This document shows, in pieces, positions 44,097 to 52,508 of a DNA stretch of 64,000 nucleotides. Both the position numbers and the translations under genes were made by a program. Where the stretch lies: assembly GCA_016937155.1 (NCBI GenBank), contig JAFGWM010000032.1, positions 1-64,000 on the forward strand, in the 5' to 3' direction. The DNA comes from Deltaproteobacteria bacterium (lineage in GTDB: Bacteria; Myxococcota_A; Polyangia; HGW-17). Every line of letters begins with the position of its first letter. The stretch's first letter is position 1. The notes beneath the pieces were generated by a model, which saw only the letters and a program-made list of their open reading frames with translations, had not been told where the DNA came from and made no database searches.

Positions 44097-46529
44097 TTAT
44101 CTGTACCGCTTATGAAACCAGTTCAACCAGTTGAATCTCATTTTTTCAAATGAAAGGGAATCCATTCCTGAAAGATTCAAAGCTTTTTCCATGAATTTTT
44201 TTTCAGAAAGCGGCATCTCGATAGCCCTGACATTACCCGTAGATGAATGAAGTTTTCCTGATTTATTCAGTCTGACTAAAGAGGTGTGGGTATCAATAAC
44301 TGCACTTCTCAGGAGGATACTCAGAAGTTTTTTCCTTTTTGTCGCAATGTCCGGTCGAAAATTTATTTTATTTTTAATTTCAAACGGGTTTGTATAAAAG
44401 ACCGCGTTTTTATTTGAATAAAGCTTACTGTTGACAGGTAATCTTGGAATTGATTTCTTTACGGGTCCCTGCTTTGAACCTGGAGGAAGAATAAATATAT
44501 TCTGGCCTTCTCCGAGAATGAATTCAACAAACTTTTCTGCCAGCTCTTTTCTTGGTGAAAATCTGAGAACACTAACCGGATCAGGTGTGAAAACAGCTGT
44601 TTCCGGGGGAAGAATAAAAATCATTTTCTGAGTCAGGGAAGCATCAGATTCAGTTTTCCAAAGGAAGTATAGAAAATCAATGAGTATCCCACAGACTGCA
44701 TTTTTATCTTCGACTAAATGATGCATAATTCCACTGGAACTTCTGAGGAAGTGTCCGGAAATATTCGATGAAATTCCTGTTATTACTTCCCATCCCTTTT
44801 TCCATCCTAAAGACTGGAGGATCATTTCATAGATCATTAGAGTGGATGAAGATAGAGTAGGATCAGCACTTACCAGTGAATTAAAAAATGTTCTTTTTGA
44901 AAGATCAGTCCATGATGCCGGAAGTCTGATTTTTTTCGCCGCCAGTTTTTCCTTGTTACAGACAATGCCGAATCCACTTAGTGCAGTGGCAAACCATTTT
45001 TTCTGAGGATCTATCAGATTGATTCCCTGAAGAGTAGATGGAATATTCTCAGTAATTTGAGGGTCCGGATTAATTTTGACTGAACATGATTTTTTTTCTC
45101 CGTTTATGGAAACACAGTTTGAAGATGCAAGTTTGCGATGGAGCTGCTGGCCACCTCCAAGCATTACATCAACCATTTTGTTCGGATTTTTCTTTGTGGA
45201 AGACAACCTCATTCTTAGAAGAAAAAGTTCATCCTTGCTGGTAACCCATTTGATTGAAACATTTCTGCCAAATTTACGGTTCATGTATCTTTTAAAACCC
45301 TCTTCATATTCGGAATTAAGATCTGGCGGGTGGGCACTTAGCACATGAAGTGTTTCAATATTAAGATTTTCAACTTTATCTGTTTCGATCTTTTCAGATT
45401 TTTTTTGATTGGCATAAAAGTATATACCGATTCCAAGTAATGCAGTAATTCCCATAAAGAGAATAGGACCAAACCAGGTTTTGCGGTTTTTTGGTTGAGG
45501 CTCCGAATTAATATCAAATAGAACCTGCCTGATTTCCATATTCAGGGATGAAGCACTTTCAAATCTTTCAAATGGTTCTTTGGAAAGACAACGAAAAATA
45601 ATATCAGCCAGTTTTTTATCAATGCCATGCTCATCAGAAATAGCAGGAGGTGGATCCTTTAAATGACCACTTATAACATCCATTGGAGTGGTGCCTAAAA
45701 ATGGTTCATGACCTTTAAAACATCTGTATAAAATAACACCAAAACTATAAATATCACTGGATGTTGTAATATCCCTTCCTCTGCACTGTTCAGGTGACAT
45801 ATATAGCGGTGATCCCTTGATGACTCCCTGAACAGTCTGATTGTTGGTGTATCCCTCTTCCTTGAATTTTGCTATTCCAAAATCAAGTAGTTTTACATGA
45901 AAATCTCCATGGGAATTTCGCCCAAGAAAAATATTTTCAGGTTTAAGATCTCTGTGAATAATATTTTTTTTATGAGCAGCATCCAGTGCAAGTAAAATCT
46001 GAGGAAGAATCTCGTATGCTTCCGTATAACTCAACGTTGAATGTTTTTTGAGAAAATCTCCAAGATTTTCTCCTTCAAGAAGTTCCATTACAAAGAAAAA
46101 ATTGCCTGATGGCAGTTGTCCAAAAGAGAAAATATCAATGATATGTTCAGAGCGGATTTCATTTGCCGCCTTTGCTTCATTTTTAAAAGCCTGTACAATA
46201 TCAGTATCTTTACTGTATTTGGTTTTTAGTACTTTAACAGCAACTTTTTTCCCTATAATGGGATGTTCTCCGCTGTAGACCCAACCCATTCCTCCTTTTC
46301 CAATGATTCCGGTAATAATATACTCTCCTGCCATTTGTCCTATAAGATTTTCAGGGATGTTACTCAGGGAATCAGGTTTGATTATATCTTCCTGATTATC
46401 CGGAGAAATATTTTTACCGGACACCGGCATTTTTAGAGTTGATGAAGTGGCAATATCCTGTCCGCAAAAACCACAGAATTTAGCATTGTTTTCATAGGAA
46501 CGGCCACATTTGAGGCATTTTTTCGTCAT
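44097..46529 (-). CDS. Ser/Thr kinase fused to a periplasmic solute-binding domain
   Basis: An 810-residue receptor kinase. It starts with a zinc ribbon (CLKCG...CGFCG, Cys5, 8, 19, 22). The kinase domain (about 70-340) has GKGGMGWVY, Lys99, HRDLKPEN (192-199), DFGIA (216-220) and MSPEQ, and looks active. A membrane helix at 353-372 is followed by about 430 residues outside. Residues about 390-720 resemble an iron/polyamine-type binding protein: VDVMLGGGQQLHRKL, WFATALSGFGIVCNKEKL, LPASWTDLSKRTFFNSLVSADPTLSSST, GWEVITGISSNI. A helical tail ends the protein. A ligand outside should steer the kinase inside. It follows the Na+ symporter gene by 12 bases. Confidence 0.88.
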   Translation of the reverse strand: MTKKCLKCGRSYENNAKFCGFCGQDIATSSTLKMPVSGKNISPDNQEDIIKPDSLSNIPENLIGQMAGEYIITGIIGKGGMGWVYSGEHPIIGKKVAVKVLKTKYSKDTDIVQAFKNEAKAANEIRSEHIIDIFSFGQLPSGNFFFVMELLEGENLGDFLKKHSTLSYTEAYEILPQILLALDAAHKKNIIHRDLKPENIFLGRNSHGDFHVKLLDFGIAKFKEEGYTNNQTVQGVIKGSPLYMSPEQCRGRDITTSSDIYSFGVILYRCFKGHEPFLGTTPMDVISGHLKDPPPAISDEHGIDKKLADIIFRCLSKEPFERFESASSLNMEIRQVLFDINSEPQPKNRKTWFGPILFMGITALLGIGIYFYANQKKSEKIETDKVENLNIETLHVLSAHPPDLNSEYEEGFKRYMNRKFGRNVSIKWVTSKDELFLLRMRLSSTKKNPNKMVDVMLGGGQQLHRKLASSNCVSINGEKKSCSVKINPDPQITENIPSTLQGINLIDPQKKWFATALSGFGIVCNKEKLAAKKIRLPASWTDLSKRTFFNSLVSADPTLSSSTLMIYEMILQSLGWKKGWEVITGISSNISGHFLRSSSGIMHHLVEDKNAVCGILIDFLYFLWKTESDASLTQKMIFILPPETAVFTPDPVSVLRFSPRKELAEKFVEFILGEGQNIFILPPGSKQGPVKKSIPRLPVNSKLYSNKNAVFYTNPFEIKNKINFRPDIATKRKKLLSILLRSAVIDTHTSLVRLNKSGKLHSSTGNVRAIEMPLSEKKFMEKALNLSGMDSLSFEKMRFNWLNWFHKRYR

Positions 46530-46541
46530 TTAAACGCACAA

Positions 46542-47906
46542 TCAGGAAAGTGTTTTTCCTGTGAATAAAATAAAACCAAGAACCAGTGCAATAGCAGCCG
46601 GTGCAGCAAACCATATTAACGGTCTGAGAATATATCTCAAATATTTTAGTTTTTCACTATTTCGAAAAAGTTCCTTCTCAGTATTCTTTATTCCCCATTT
46701 AAATACAACAAAGAGTATCAGCAGCAATCCACCCAGAGCAAGAGATACGTTTCCGAAAAGAAAATCCATTATACCTAAAAAGCCTGTTTTTTGTCCACCA
46801 ATTGAGATCATGGAAGTAAGTGATTTATTTGCTCCAAGACTGAGAGCACTGGGAATACCTACAATAAAGGTAATGAATGTCACTATTGTTGCAGCTTTTT
46901 TTCTGGGAATCTTATGTTCATCCATAAGGTAGGAAGCCGCCACCTCAAGCAGTGAAATTGTTGAGGTTAGAGCAGCTACGGTGAGGAGGAGAAAAAACAA
47001 CGCCGCAAGTATTCTTCCTCCAGGCAGTTTTGTAAAAAGATCAGTTATAACAACAAAAACCAGACCGGCACCACTCTTTTGTGGTGCTCCACCCAGTACT
47101 GGAAATATGATCAGTCCGGACATCAATGCAATTACAGTGTCAAAAATTACAACGAGAAATCCTGCTTTAACCAGATTTTCTTTCTTCTTCAGGTAACTTC
47201 CATATGTCATCATTGCTCCCATTCCAAGACTCAGGGAGAAAAAAGCCTGTCCGAGAGCAAAAATAAAAGTTGTCTTTGTGAAATCTGATGATTTAGGAAC
47301 CAGATAATATTTGAGCCCTGAGGTGGCCCCCTTAAGTGTCATTGAATAAATAATAAGTCCTGTGAGAAGAAGAAGAAGAATCGGCATGAGAATGGAACTT
47401 ACTTTCTCTATTCCACCCTTGATTCCGGAAATTACTATTCCACCTGTAAGAGCCAGAAAAATATACAGCAACGCAATCTGATGAGGGCCTGATGCAACAA
47501 ATTCACCGAAAAGTTCATTGGTTTTTCCTGATGGAAAACCATGAAAGACAGCCTTAAAAAAATACCACACTGTCCATCCGGCTACCACACCATAGAAGGA
47601 AAGAATACCTATGCCGGTGATAACTGCGAGATATCCCATGAATTTCCAGAATGATCCTGGAGCAATACTCTCCACGGCTCCAACCGGACCCCTTTTTGAA
47701 AATCTCCCCATTGACAGTTCAAGATACATTACCGGTAAACCAATCAGGAGTACAATTGAAACATATAAAAGAACAAAGGTTCCACCTCCATTTTGCCCGG
47801 TAATATATGGAAATCTCCATATATTACCCAGTCCTATAGCACTACCCGCCGCTGCCAGAATAAAACCAAGCGAGGAATTCCACTGTTCTCTTTTAGGTGC
47901 GCTCAT
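46542..47906 (-). CDS. Neurotransmitter:sodium symporter (SNF) family transporter
   Basis: A 454-residue Na+-coupled amino acid-type transporter of the LeuT/MhsT fold. The N-terminus EQWNSSLGFILAAAGSAIGLGNIWRFPYITGQNGGGTFVLLY includes the unwound TM1 GSAIGLGNIWRFPY that carries the substrate and Na+ sites. I count about eleven or twelve membrane helices. TM6-like ALGQAFFSLSLGMGAMMTYGSY is present too. Substrates in the family are amino acids; the exact one is unknown. GGAGGAGA lies just before the ATG. It begins an operon with the SBP-fused kinase, a second kinase, a glycosyltransferase and the ArsA-like ATPase. The kinase may sense the same ligand. Confidence 0.9.
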   Translation of the reverse strand: MSAPKREQWNSSLGFILAAAGSAIGLGNIWRFPYITGQNGGGTFVLLYVSIVLLIGLPVMYLELSMGRFSKRGPVGAVESIAPGSFWKFMGYLAVITGIGILSFYGVVAGWTVWYFFKAVFHGFPSGKTNELFGEFVASGPHQIALLYIFLALTGGIVISGIKGGIEKVSSILMPILLLLLTGLIIYSMTLKGATSGLKYYLVPKSSDFTKTTFIFALGQAFFSLSLGMGAMMTYGSYLKKKENLVKAGFLVVIFDTVIALMSGLIIFPVLGGAPQKSGAGLVFVVITDLFTKLPGGRILAALFFLLLTVAALTSTISLLEVAASYLMDEHKIPRKKAATIVTFITFIVGIPSALSLGANKSLTSMISIGGQKTGFLGIMDFLFGNVSLALGGLLLILFVVFKWGIKNTEKELFRNSEKLKYLRYILRPLIWFAAPAAIALVLGFILFTGKTLS

Positions 47907-48066
47907 TTTCTCCTCCCGATTTTGAGCATCCTTTTATCACAAATAAAGTTGTATTATCAATTCCCAAAATGAAAAAATCATTTTTTTGCCTTGTATTACA
48001 CTGATTTTAGTATTAAGTCTTCATTGAATAAAATCGGGTACAATGGTGCCCTTATGGGAGTAGAAT

Positions 48067-48306
48067 ATGACCTCAGAAGATTTAAAAGTCAAAGTACAGG
48101 CAGCACTGGAAAAAGTAAGACCATCACTTCAACAGGATGGTGGAGATGTGGAACTTCTTGAAGTTACCGAGGAAGGCGATGCCAAAGTGAGACTTCAGGG
48201 ACATTGTTACGGTTGTCCCTTTTCTACAATGACAGTTAAAAATCTCGTTGAAAGAGTTGTAAGACAGGAAGTTCCTGAAATTCAGAGAGTAATTAATGTA
48301 AGTTAA
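48067..48306 (+). CDS. NifU C-terminal-like Fe-S scaffold protein (Nfu type)
   Basis: A 79-residue single-domain NifU-like protein. The sequence SEDLKVKVQAALEKVRPSLQQDGGDVELLEV and the cluster motif CYGCPFS (CxxC) are diagnostic of the Nfu domain, which carries a 4Fe-4S cluster between two subunits for delivery to target enzymes. The gene has its own leader with GGGAG at the right distance and is followed by a weak terminator. No isc or suf genes are in the window. Small size is normal for stand-alone members. Confidence 0.92.
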   Translation: MTSEDLKVKVQAALEKVRPSLQQDGGDVELLEVTEEGDAKVRLQGHCYGCPFSTMTVKNLVERVVRQEVPEIQRVINVS

Positions 48307-48314
48307 GCACTGGT

Positions 48315-48338
48315 TACGGTATTTTAGTCCGTATTTTT
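48315..48338 (+). terminator. Weak rho-independent terminator after the Nfu gene
   Basis: TACGG (48315-48319) and CCGTA (48329-48333) can pair around a 9-base loop, followed by five T (48334-48338). The stem is short, so the call is tentative. Confidence 0.35.
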
Positions 48339-48353
48339 ATATGAAATACTTTC

Positions 48354-48383
48354 TTGACCATATCACTTAACTGGATTTATACT
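48354..48383 (+). promoter_or_regulatory. Promoter of the small lipoprotein gene
   Basis: TTGACC (48354-48359), an 18-base spacer and TATACT (48378-48383) lie 26 bases before the ATG at 48410, which follows a strong GGAGGAAGAA ribosome site. Confidence 0.55.
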
Positions 48384-48409
48384 TTCACCAAATTATTTCG
48401 GAGGAAGAA

Positions 48410-48793
48410 ATGAACAGACTGTTAGCCATTGTACTAGTTTCTGTAGTTTTTACATGGGGATGTAGTGATCCGTGTGAGAAAGCAGTCAAAAAAGCTCAGA
48501 GTTGTCTGGAAAAAGAAGGTAAAAAAGAAAACAAAGCTGATCCACCGGTTTTTTTGCAGATTTGTAAACAGAACAGAGATAAATTTAAAAAATGTCTTTC
48601 TATCAATGACTGTGTAAAATACAGGGAGTGTATCAGCAAAGCTGGAACCGATGAGAAAGCTGAAAAGGAATTGAATAAATCTGATTCTTCCGAAAAGGAA
48701 GAAAAAAAGACGGATAAAGTGGAAGCGAAATCTCCTGAAAAATCTGAAAAAAATACCGAATCTGAACCGAAAAAACCACCTGAGAAGAAGTAA
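48410..48793 (+). CDS. Small cysteine-containing lipoprotein
   Basis: A 127-residue lipoprotein (lipobox TWGC, Cys18). Residues 20-70 are helical with six cysteines spaced as in coiled-coil helix-helix (CX9C-like) folds (PCEKAVKKAQSCLEK; ICKQNRDKFKKCLSINDCVKYRECIS). The rest is a Lys/Glu/Ser/Pro tail of low complexity, perhaps spanning the periplasm or contacting the wall. Strong expression is suggested by its promoter and ribosome site. It converges with the Fe-S gene 10 bases away. Function unknown. Confidence 0.72.
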   Translation: MNRLLAIVLVSVVFTWGCSDPCEKAVKKAQSCLEKEGKKENKADPPVFLQICKQNRDKFKKCLSINDCVKYRECISKAGTDEKAEKELNKSDSSEKEEKKTDKVEAKSPEKSEKNTESEPKKPPEKK

Positions 48794-48803
48794 CTGTTCT
48801 TTT

Positions 48804-49859
48804 TTATTCCGTTGATGTTCTGATAAACTTCAAAAGATCCGTAAAATTATTCCGGGGGAGAATTTTATTTATCAGATATGTAATTAGTGGCCCTGTGGTT
48901 ATAATCTGATGATATTTTTCAATGGAAATTTGTTCAAGTACGGTGTTAACTGTTTTATGAATAATATTTTCACTAAGACCTGTTATTATACCGGATCCTG
49001 ACAGGCAATGATGTTTTTCATCTGGAAAATCAACTTTTTCAGCAAGATATTCGAGAATTCGTAATGGAGTCTCTTTAAGTCCAAGATGATTTATCATGGA
49101 GCATTCAGGTATATAGTAAACAGATTCGTTTTTACATCTGACATCATTCCATTTCCAGTGATATCTGTAGAAGAACTCCGAATAATGAATCAGTTCCGGC
49201 TGATTACCTGAATTTTGACCATAAATATTTTTAAACATATATAGATCTTTTTCATCAAGAAAAACAATAAGTTTATATTTTTTCATCCATTCTGTATTTT
49301 TCTTTTTAATGGAATTATATAATTCATATCTTCCGTTAATCCAGTTTTCGTATCCTGAAGAAAAAGGAGTGGAATCAACTAAAGAAATCTTTTCAATTTT
49401 AAAAGTTCTGCAAATGTGCATAAAATCCTCAAGGGCCACCGGATTGTAATTGAGAGTCATGCTGCCAGGAAAAATACCTGTGGTTTGGAAGGTTTTTATT
49501 CCCTGGGGAATATCCTGAAGAAAATTTTCAGGAATCATGTTCTTTTCATCGGAAATCATAAAACTATTTTTTTTTGTATTTATAGATTCCCTTAAGGATA
49601 TCATATTTTTTCCTGTTTTAATTGAATAACAGCAAAATTCTGTACAGTTTCCACAGTTTATACAGAAAGAATAGATTTCTTCTGCGGTTTCAGTTGAAAG
49701 TTGTGAATTGCAAAACAGAAATTGAATTTTATTAAGAGAAGATGGAGAGTGAGAGTGCTTTTTTGTGGCATTAAAAACCGGACAGACAAATCTACAAAGT
49801 CCAGGACAGAGTGAACAAAGTTTCATTGAATTTAAATTGTCTTCGTCTATTTTACTCAT
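48804..49859 (-). CDS. Two-[4Fe-4S] ferredoxin-type oxidoreductase subunit (GlcF-like)
   Basis: A 351-residue protein with two cluster motifs near the N-terminus: Cys15, 18, 22 and 26 (CSLCPGLCRFVCP) and Cys66, 69, 72 and 76 (CINCGNCTEFC). These resemble the ferredoxin part of GlcF, LldE and GlpC proteins. The C-terminal half is weakly like their CCG domain; only HHCLSGSGI near residue 283 recalls the CCG motif, so the usual CCG cluster site is mostly lost. Its start overlaps the end of the FAD protein gene by 8 bases. It likely passes electrons from the FAD subunits to the membrane pool. Exact role unknown. Confidence 0.78.
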   Translation of the reverse strand: MSKIDEDNLNSMKLCSLCPGLCRFVCPVFNATKKHSHSPSSLNKIQFLFCNSQLSTETAEEIYSFCINCGNCTEFCCYSIKTGKNMISLRESINTKKNSFMISDEKNMIPENFLQDIPQGIKTFQTTGIFPGSMTLNYNPVALEDFMHICRTFKIEKISLVDSTPFSSGYENWINGRYELYNSIKKKNTEWMKKYKLIVFLDEKDLYMFKNIYGQNSGNQPELIHYSEFFYRYHWKWNDVRCKNESVYYIPECSMINHLGLKETPLRILEYLAEKVDFPDEKHHCLSGSGIITGLSENIIHKTVNTVLEQISIEKYHQIITTGPLITYLINKILPRNNFTDLLKFIRTSTE

Positions 49860-50832
49860 CTAAAACCTCGATGGATCTCATAATCTGTGTATTATCATGG
49901 GTGTATTCCTTGAATTCAATTGCCTCATGAGTTCCATGCACACAGTAAATACCTGGTTTAACAATATCATCCATTGTTGCTGATGAAGGTATCAGGTTTC
50001 TTCCAGATAGAAAAACATCTCTTGAATTCCATAGATTTTCTTTTGGATTCTCGAATAGGACATTTCTGAATTTCTGCGCATGGTTTAGTTTTGTTCGTGT
50101 AACTGCAGTGTTTCCTGTAAAAAAACAGTGAATTTCAATATTACCATTATTGTTCATCACAAGACTGGTAAGAGGTTCCATCTCTGTAGTTGACGCTGTG
50201 TGTATGAGAAATTTTTTAACATCATCCTTTTTTTTTGGATGAACAATCAGTGGTTGAACTGGAGTTTCCAGATGATTTACCCTCAGATAAATATCAGTGA
50301 TAATTCCAAACTTTCCTTTTTTACCAAGGAACAGATCAAAAAAATCAATTCCATAATTTCTTTCAGGAACTACCCGAGAAGTAATGACATCGCCTGAAAG
50401 CATTATTCCGTTAAATCCGGCAATAACTCCTCTTGGTCCGAAAAACTGGAATCCGGGGAGTGAATATCCATTACTGATAACTTCCCATAATGTCATCTCT
50501 GATATACCAGGAAAAAAACAATTGAGTGTAAGCCCTTCTTTTCTTAATGTATTTTCAAGAGATCCCAGTTTAACTCCTGTTTGAACCTGAATTATAAGAC
50601 TTTTTTTGTCTCTATAAAGGATAGAATCAAGTGCAGTAAGATCAATCAGTAGACCTTCTGAATTCAATGGTTTCTTATGTGTTGCGAGTAGGGGAATATT
50701 TCGTCTGCTGCATTCTCTCATCAATCGAGAAAGTTCAATTGTTGAATCAGGTTTTGCAGTAATTGTTTTGTTGTTAGAAAAAATATCGATATTTTGGAAT
50801 AGATTTTTAATGATACTATAAGTTAATTCCAT
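49852..50832 (-). CDS. FAD-binding oxidoreductase, short (GlcE-like)
   Basis: A 326-residue protein of the vanillyl-alcohol oxidase/PCMH-type FAD family. Conserved stretches are IELSRLMRECSRRNIPLLATHKKP, VQTGVKLGSLENTLRKEGLTLN, FFGPRGVIAGFNGIML and DLFLGKKGKFGIITDIYLRV, matching the FAD domain of GlcE. The large substrate-binding cap of GlcD proteins is reduced. It ends one base into the start of the GlcD-like gene's stop, so the three genes form a tight operon (GlcD-like, GlcE-like, GlcF-like). As in glycolate oxidase, the short FAD protein may be a companion subunit. Confidence 0.78.
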   Translation of the reverse strand: MELTYSIIKNLFQNIDIFSNNKTITAKPDSTIELSRLMRECSRRNIPLLATHKKPLNSEGLLIDLTALDSILYRDKKSLIIQVQTGVKLGSLENTLRKEGLTLNCFFPGISEMTLWEVISNGYSLPGFQFFGPRGVIAGFNGIMLSGDVITSRVVPERNYGIDFFDLFLGKKGKFGIITDIYLRVNHLETPVQPLIVHPKKKDDVKKFLIHTASTTEMEPLTSLVMNNNGNIEIHCFFTGNTAVTRTKLNHAQKFRNVLFENPKENLWNSRDVFLSGRNLIPSSATMDDIVKPGIYCVHGTHEAIEFKEYTHDNTQIMRSIEVLDE

Positions 50833-52397
50833 TAGAAATTATCCTCAATACTTTTAAACAGTTGTGACGTGAATCCCATATTTCCGGGATTCATAATATT
50901 TTCAGGATCAAAAATCCTTTTTACTGAATTTGAAAGCCAGAAACTATCACTGGTGTCTTTTTTGAAAAAATTGCCTTTTACCCGACCTATTCCATGATGA
51001 TGAGTGATTGTTCCCCCAAGCCTGATTATTTCATCGGCAGCTTCTTTCCAGATTTCCCGGAAAAGTCTAATGGTTTGGTCATAGTCTGATATTACCTGTG
51101 CAAAAGTAAAATAAATGCAGCAGCCATCTTTCCACGCATGACTGAAATGTGCAGTTACAAATGCTTTTCTGGATAAAATATTATTTATATTGTTGTAAAT
51201 CTTATCTATTTTGGACCATGTTGAATTTATTTCTATTGTGTCAACAAAAATGCCATTTTTAAAAACACTGGCTCTTTTAAAGGAATAGTTGGCATAGGCT
51301 TCAAACCATTTTTTACCCTGAGAATAGCTGCTTTTTTTAAAATTTATATCTTTACCAATGGATTCTACATATGCGTGGGAAATTGCGTTATCCTCATCAG
51401 AACCTTCAAATCCAGCGAGCAACAGGTAGTTCTGTTTTATAATGTATGGAAATTTTTTATTTATTATTCCGGACATGGAGTTATAAAATTTGAGTAATCC
51501 GGGAAGAGATTTATGACTCAACTGAGAAAGGGGTGTTACTCCCTTGATGGAATGTAAAATCCTTGATAAATAACCATTATCTAAATCACAATTTCCTGAA
51601 TTCATTGCTATAATTGAAGAAATCGGATCATAAAGTCTGAGAATAGAGGGGAACGTGTCAGTCTGCATAATCCTCTTCATCAGTTCGAAACCATCTTCCA
51701 GTGAATTCAGGTAAATTGCTCTGACTGACATGGTACTTTTTAAGGGTATGATTCGGAGTTTTACTGAAGTAATAAAACCCATTGTTCCTTCACTTCCAAT
51801 AATCAGAGACATATAATTTGTTTCTTGGGAATTTTTGCTGAAATGATATTTTTTACCACATCCTCCTATAAAATTCATCTCCAGACACATATCCTGAATT
51901 TTTCCATATCTGCTTGAGTATACTCCTGCACTTCCAGTGGATAACCATCCACCAGGAGTTGAAATGTTGATACTGGAAGGAATATGACCGATGGTGAATC
52001 CATGTTTTTTTAGATGAGACATCAATTTGTTACCGGAAATTCCTGCTTCACATGTAACAGTCATATTTTCTGAATCAAAATCAATAATTCTGTTCATTGA
52101 AACCATGCTGACCTGAATAGTTTTCGACGGAGCGGTAGCACTTCCTGTTACACTTGAAAGTCCACCGGAAGGAACAAGACCAATGTGGTATTTGGAAGCC
52201 CAACTGCATAATTTGGATAATTGTTCTTCATTCTCAGGCCATACCACTGCATCAGGTCCGTGAGGAGGTCTTCCAGTAGTAAATTCAATTGAATTCTGTG
52301 TCCATAAATCATGTCCTTCACATATCAGATCTGTAAGAGAGGTTGAAAATGGAATTTCCAGTTTCTGGAGCTGGTCAGATAAATGTTTCTTGTCCAT
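50832..52397 (-). CDS. FAD-linked oxidase resembling alkylglycerone-phosphate synthase
   Basis: A 521-residue PCMH-type FAD enzyme. The FAD domain has PDAVVWPENEEQLSKLCSWA, PSGGLSSVTGSA, VTCEAGISGNKLMSHL and IIGSEGTMGFITSVKLRI. Near the end, His466-His468 in ITHHHGIGR form the triple histidine typical of alkyldihydroxyacetonephosphate synthase (AGPS), the ether-lipid enzyme; lactate and glycolate GlcD-type enzymes lack this exact motif. The protein could thus make ether lipid intermediates, or oxidise a 2-hydroxy acid with an electron chain through the two partner proteins. It is first in the three-gene operon, with no acyltransferase for ether lipids nearby. Confidence 0.82.
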   Translation of the reverse strand: MDKKHLSDQLQKLEIPFSTSLTDLICEGHDLWTQNSIEFTTGRPPHGPDAVVWPENEEQLSKLCSWASKYHIGLVPSGGLSSVTGSATAPSKTIQVSMVSMNRIIDFDSENMTVTCEAGISGNKLMSHLKKHGFTIGHIPSSINISTPGGWLSTGSAGVYSSRYGKIQDMCLEMNFIGGCGKKYHFSKNSQETNYMSLIIGSEGTMGFITSVKLRIIPLKSTMSVRAIYLNSLEDGFELMKRIMQTDTFPSILRLYDPISSIIAMNSGNCDLDNGYLSRILHSIKGVTPLSQLSHKSLPGLLKFYNSMSGIINKKFPYIIKQNYLLLAGFEGSDEDNAISHAYVESIGKDINFKKSSYSQGKKWFEAYANYSFKRASVFKNGIFVDTIEINSTWSKIDKIYNNINNILSRKAFVTAHFSHAWKDGCCIYFTFAQVISDYDQTIRLFREIWKEAADEIIRLGGTITHHHGIGRVKGNFFKKDTSDSFWLSNSVKRIFDPENIMNPGNMGFTSQLFKSIEDNF

Positions 52398-52508
52398 AAA
52401 GACTCCGGCATGGCCATGGCTGATTATTGTGCTTCAATAAGTTTCTGGCCAAAAAATCTATGACGGCTATACTCGCGTCACTCCAAGGGGTACCTGTTTG
52501 GTGATAAC

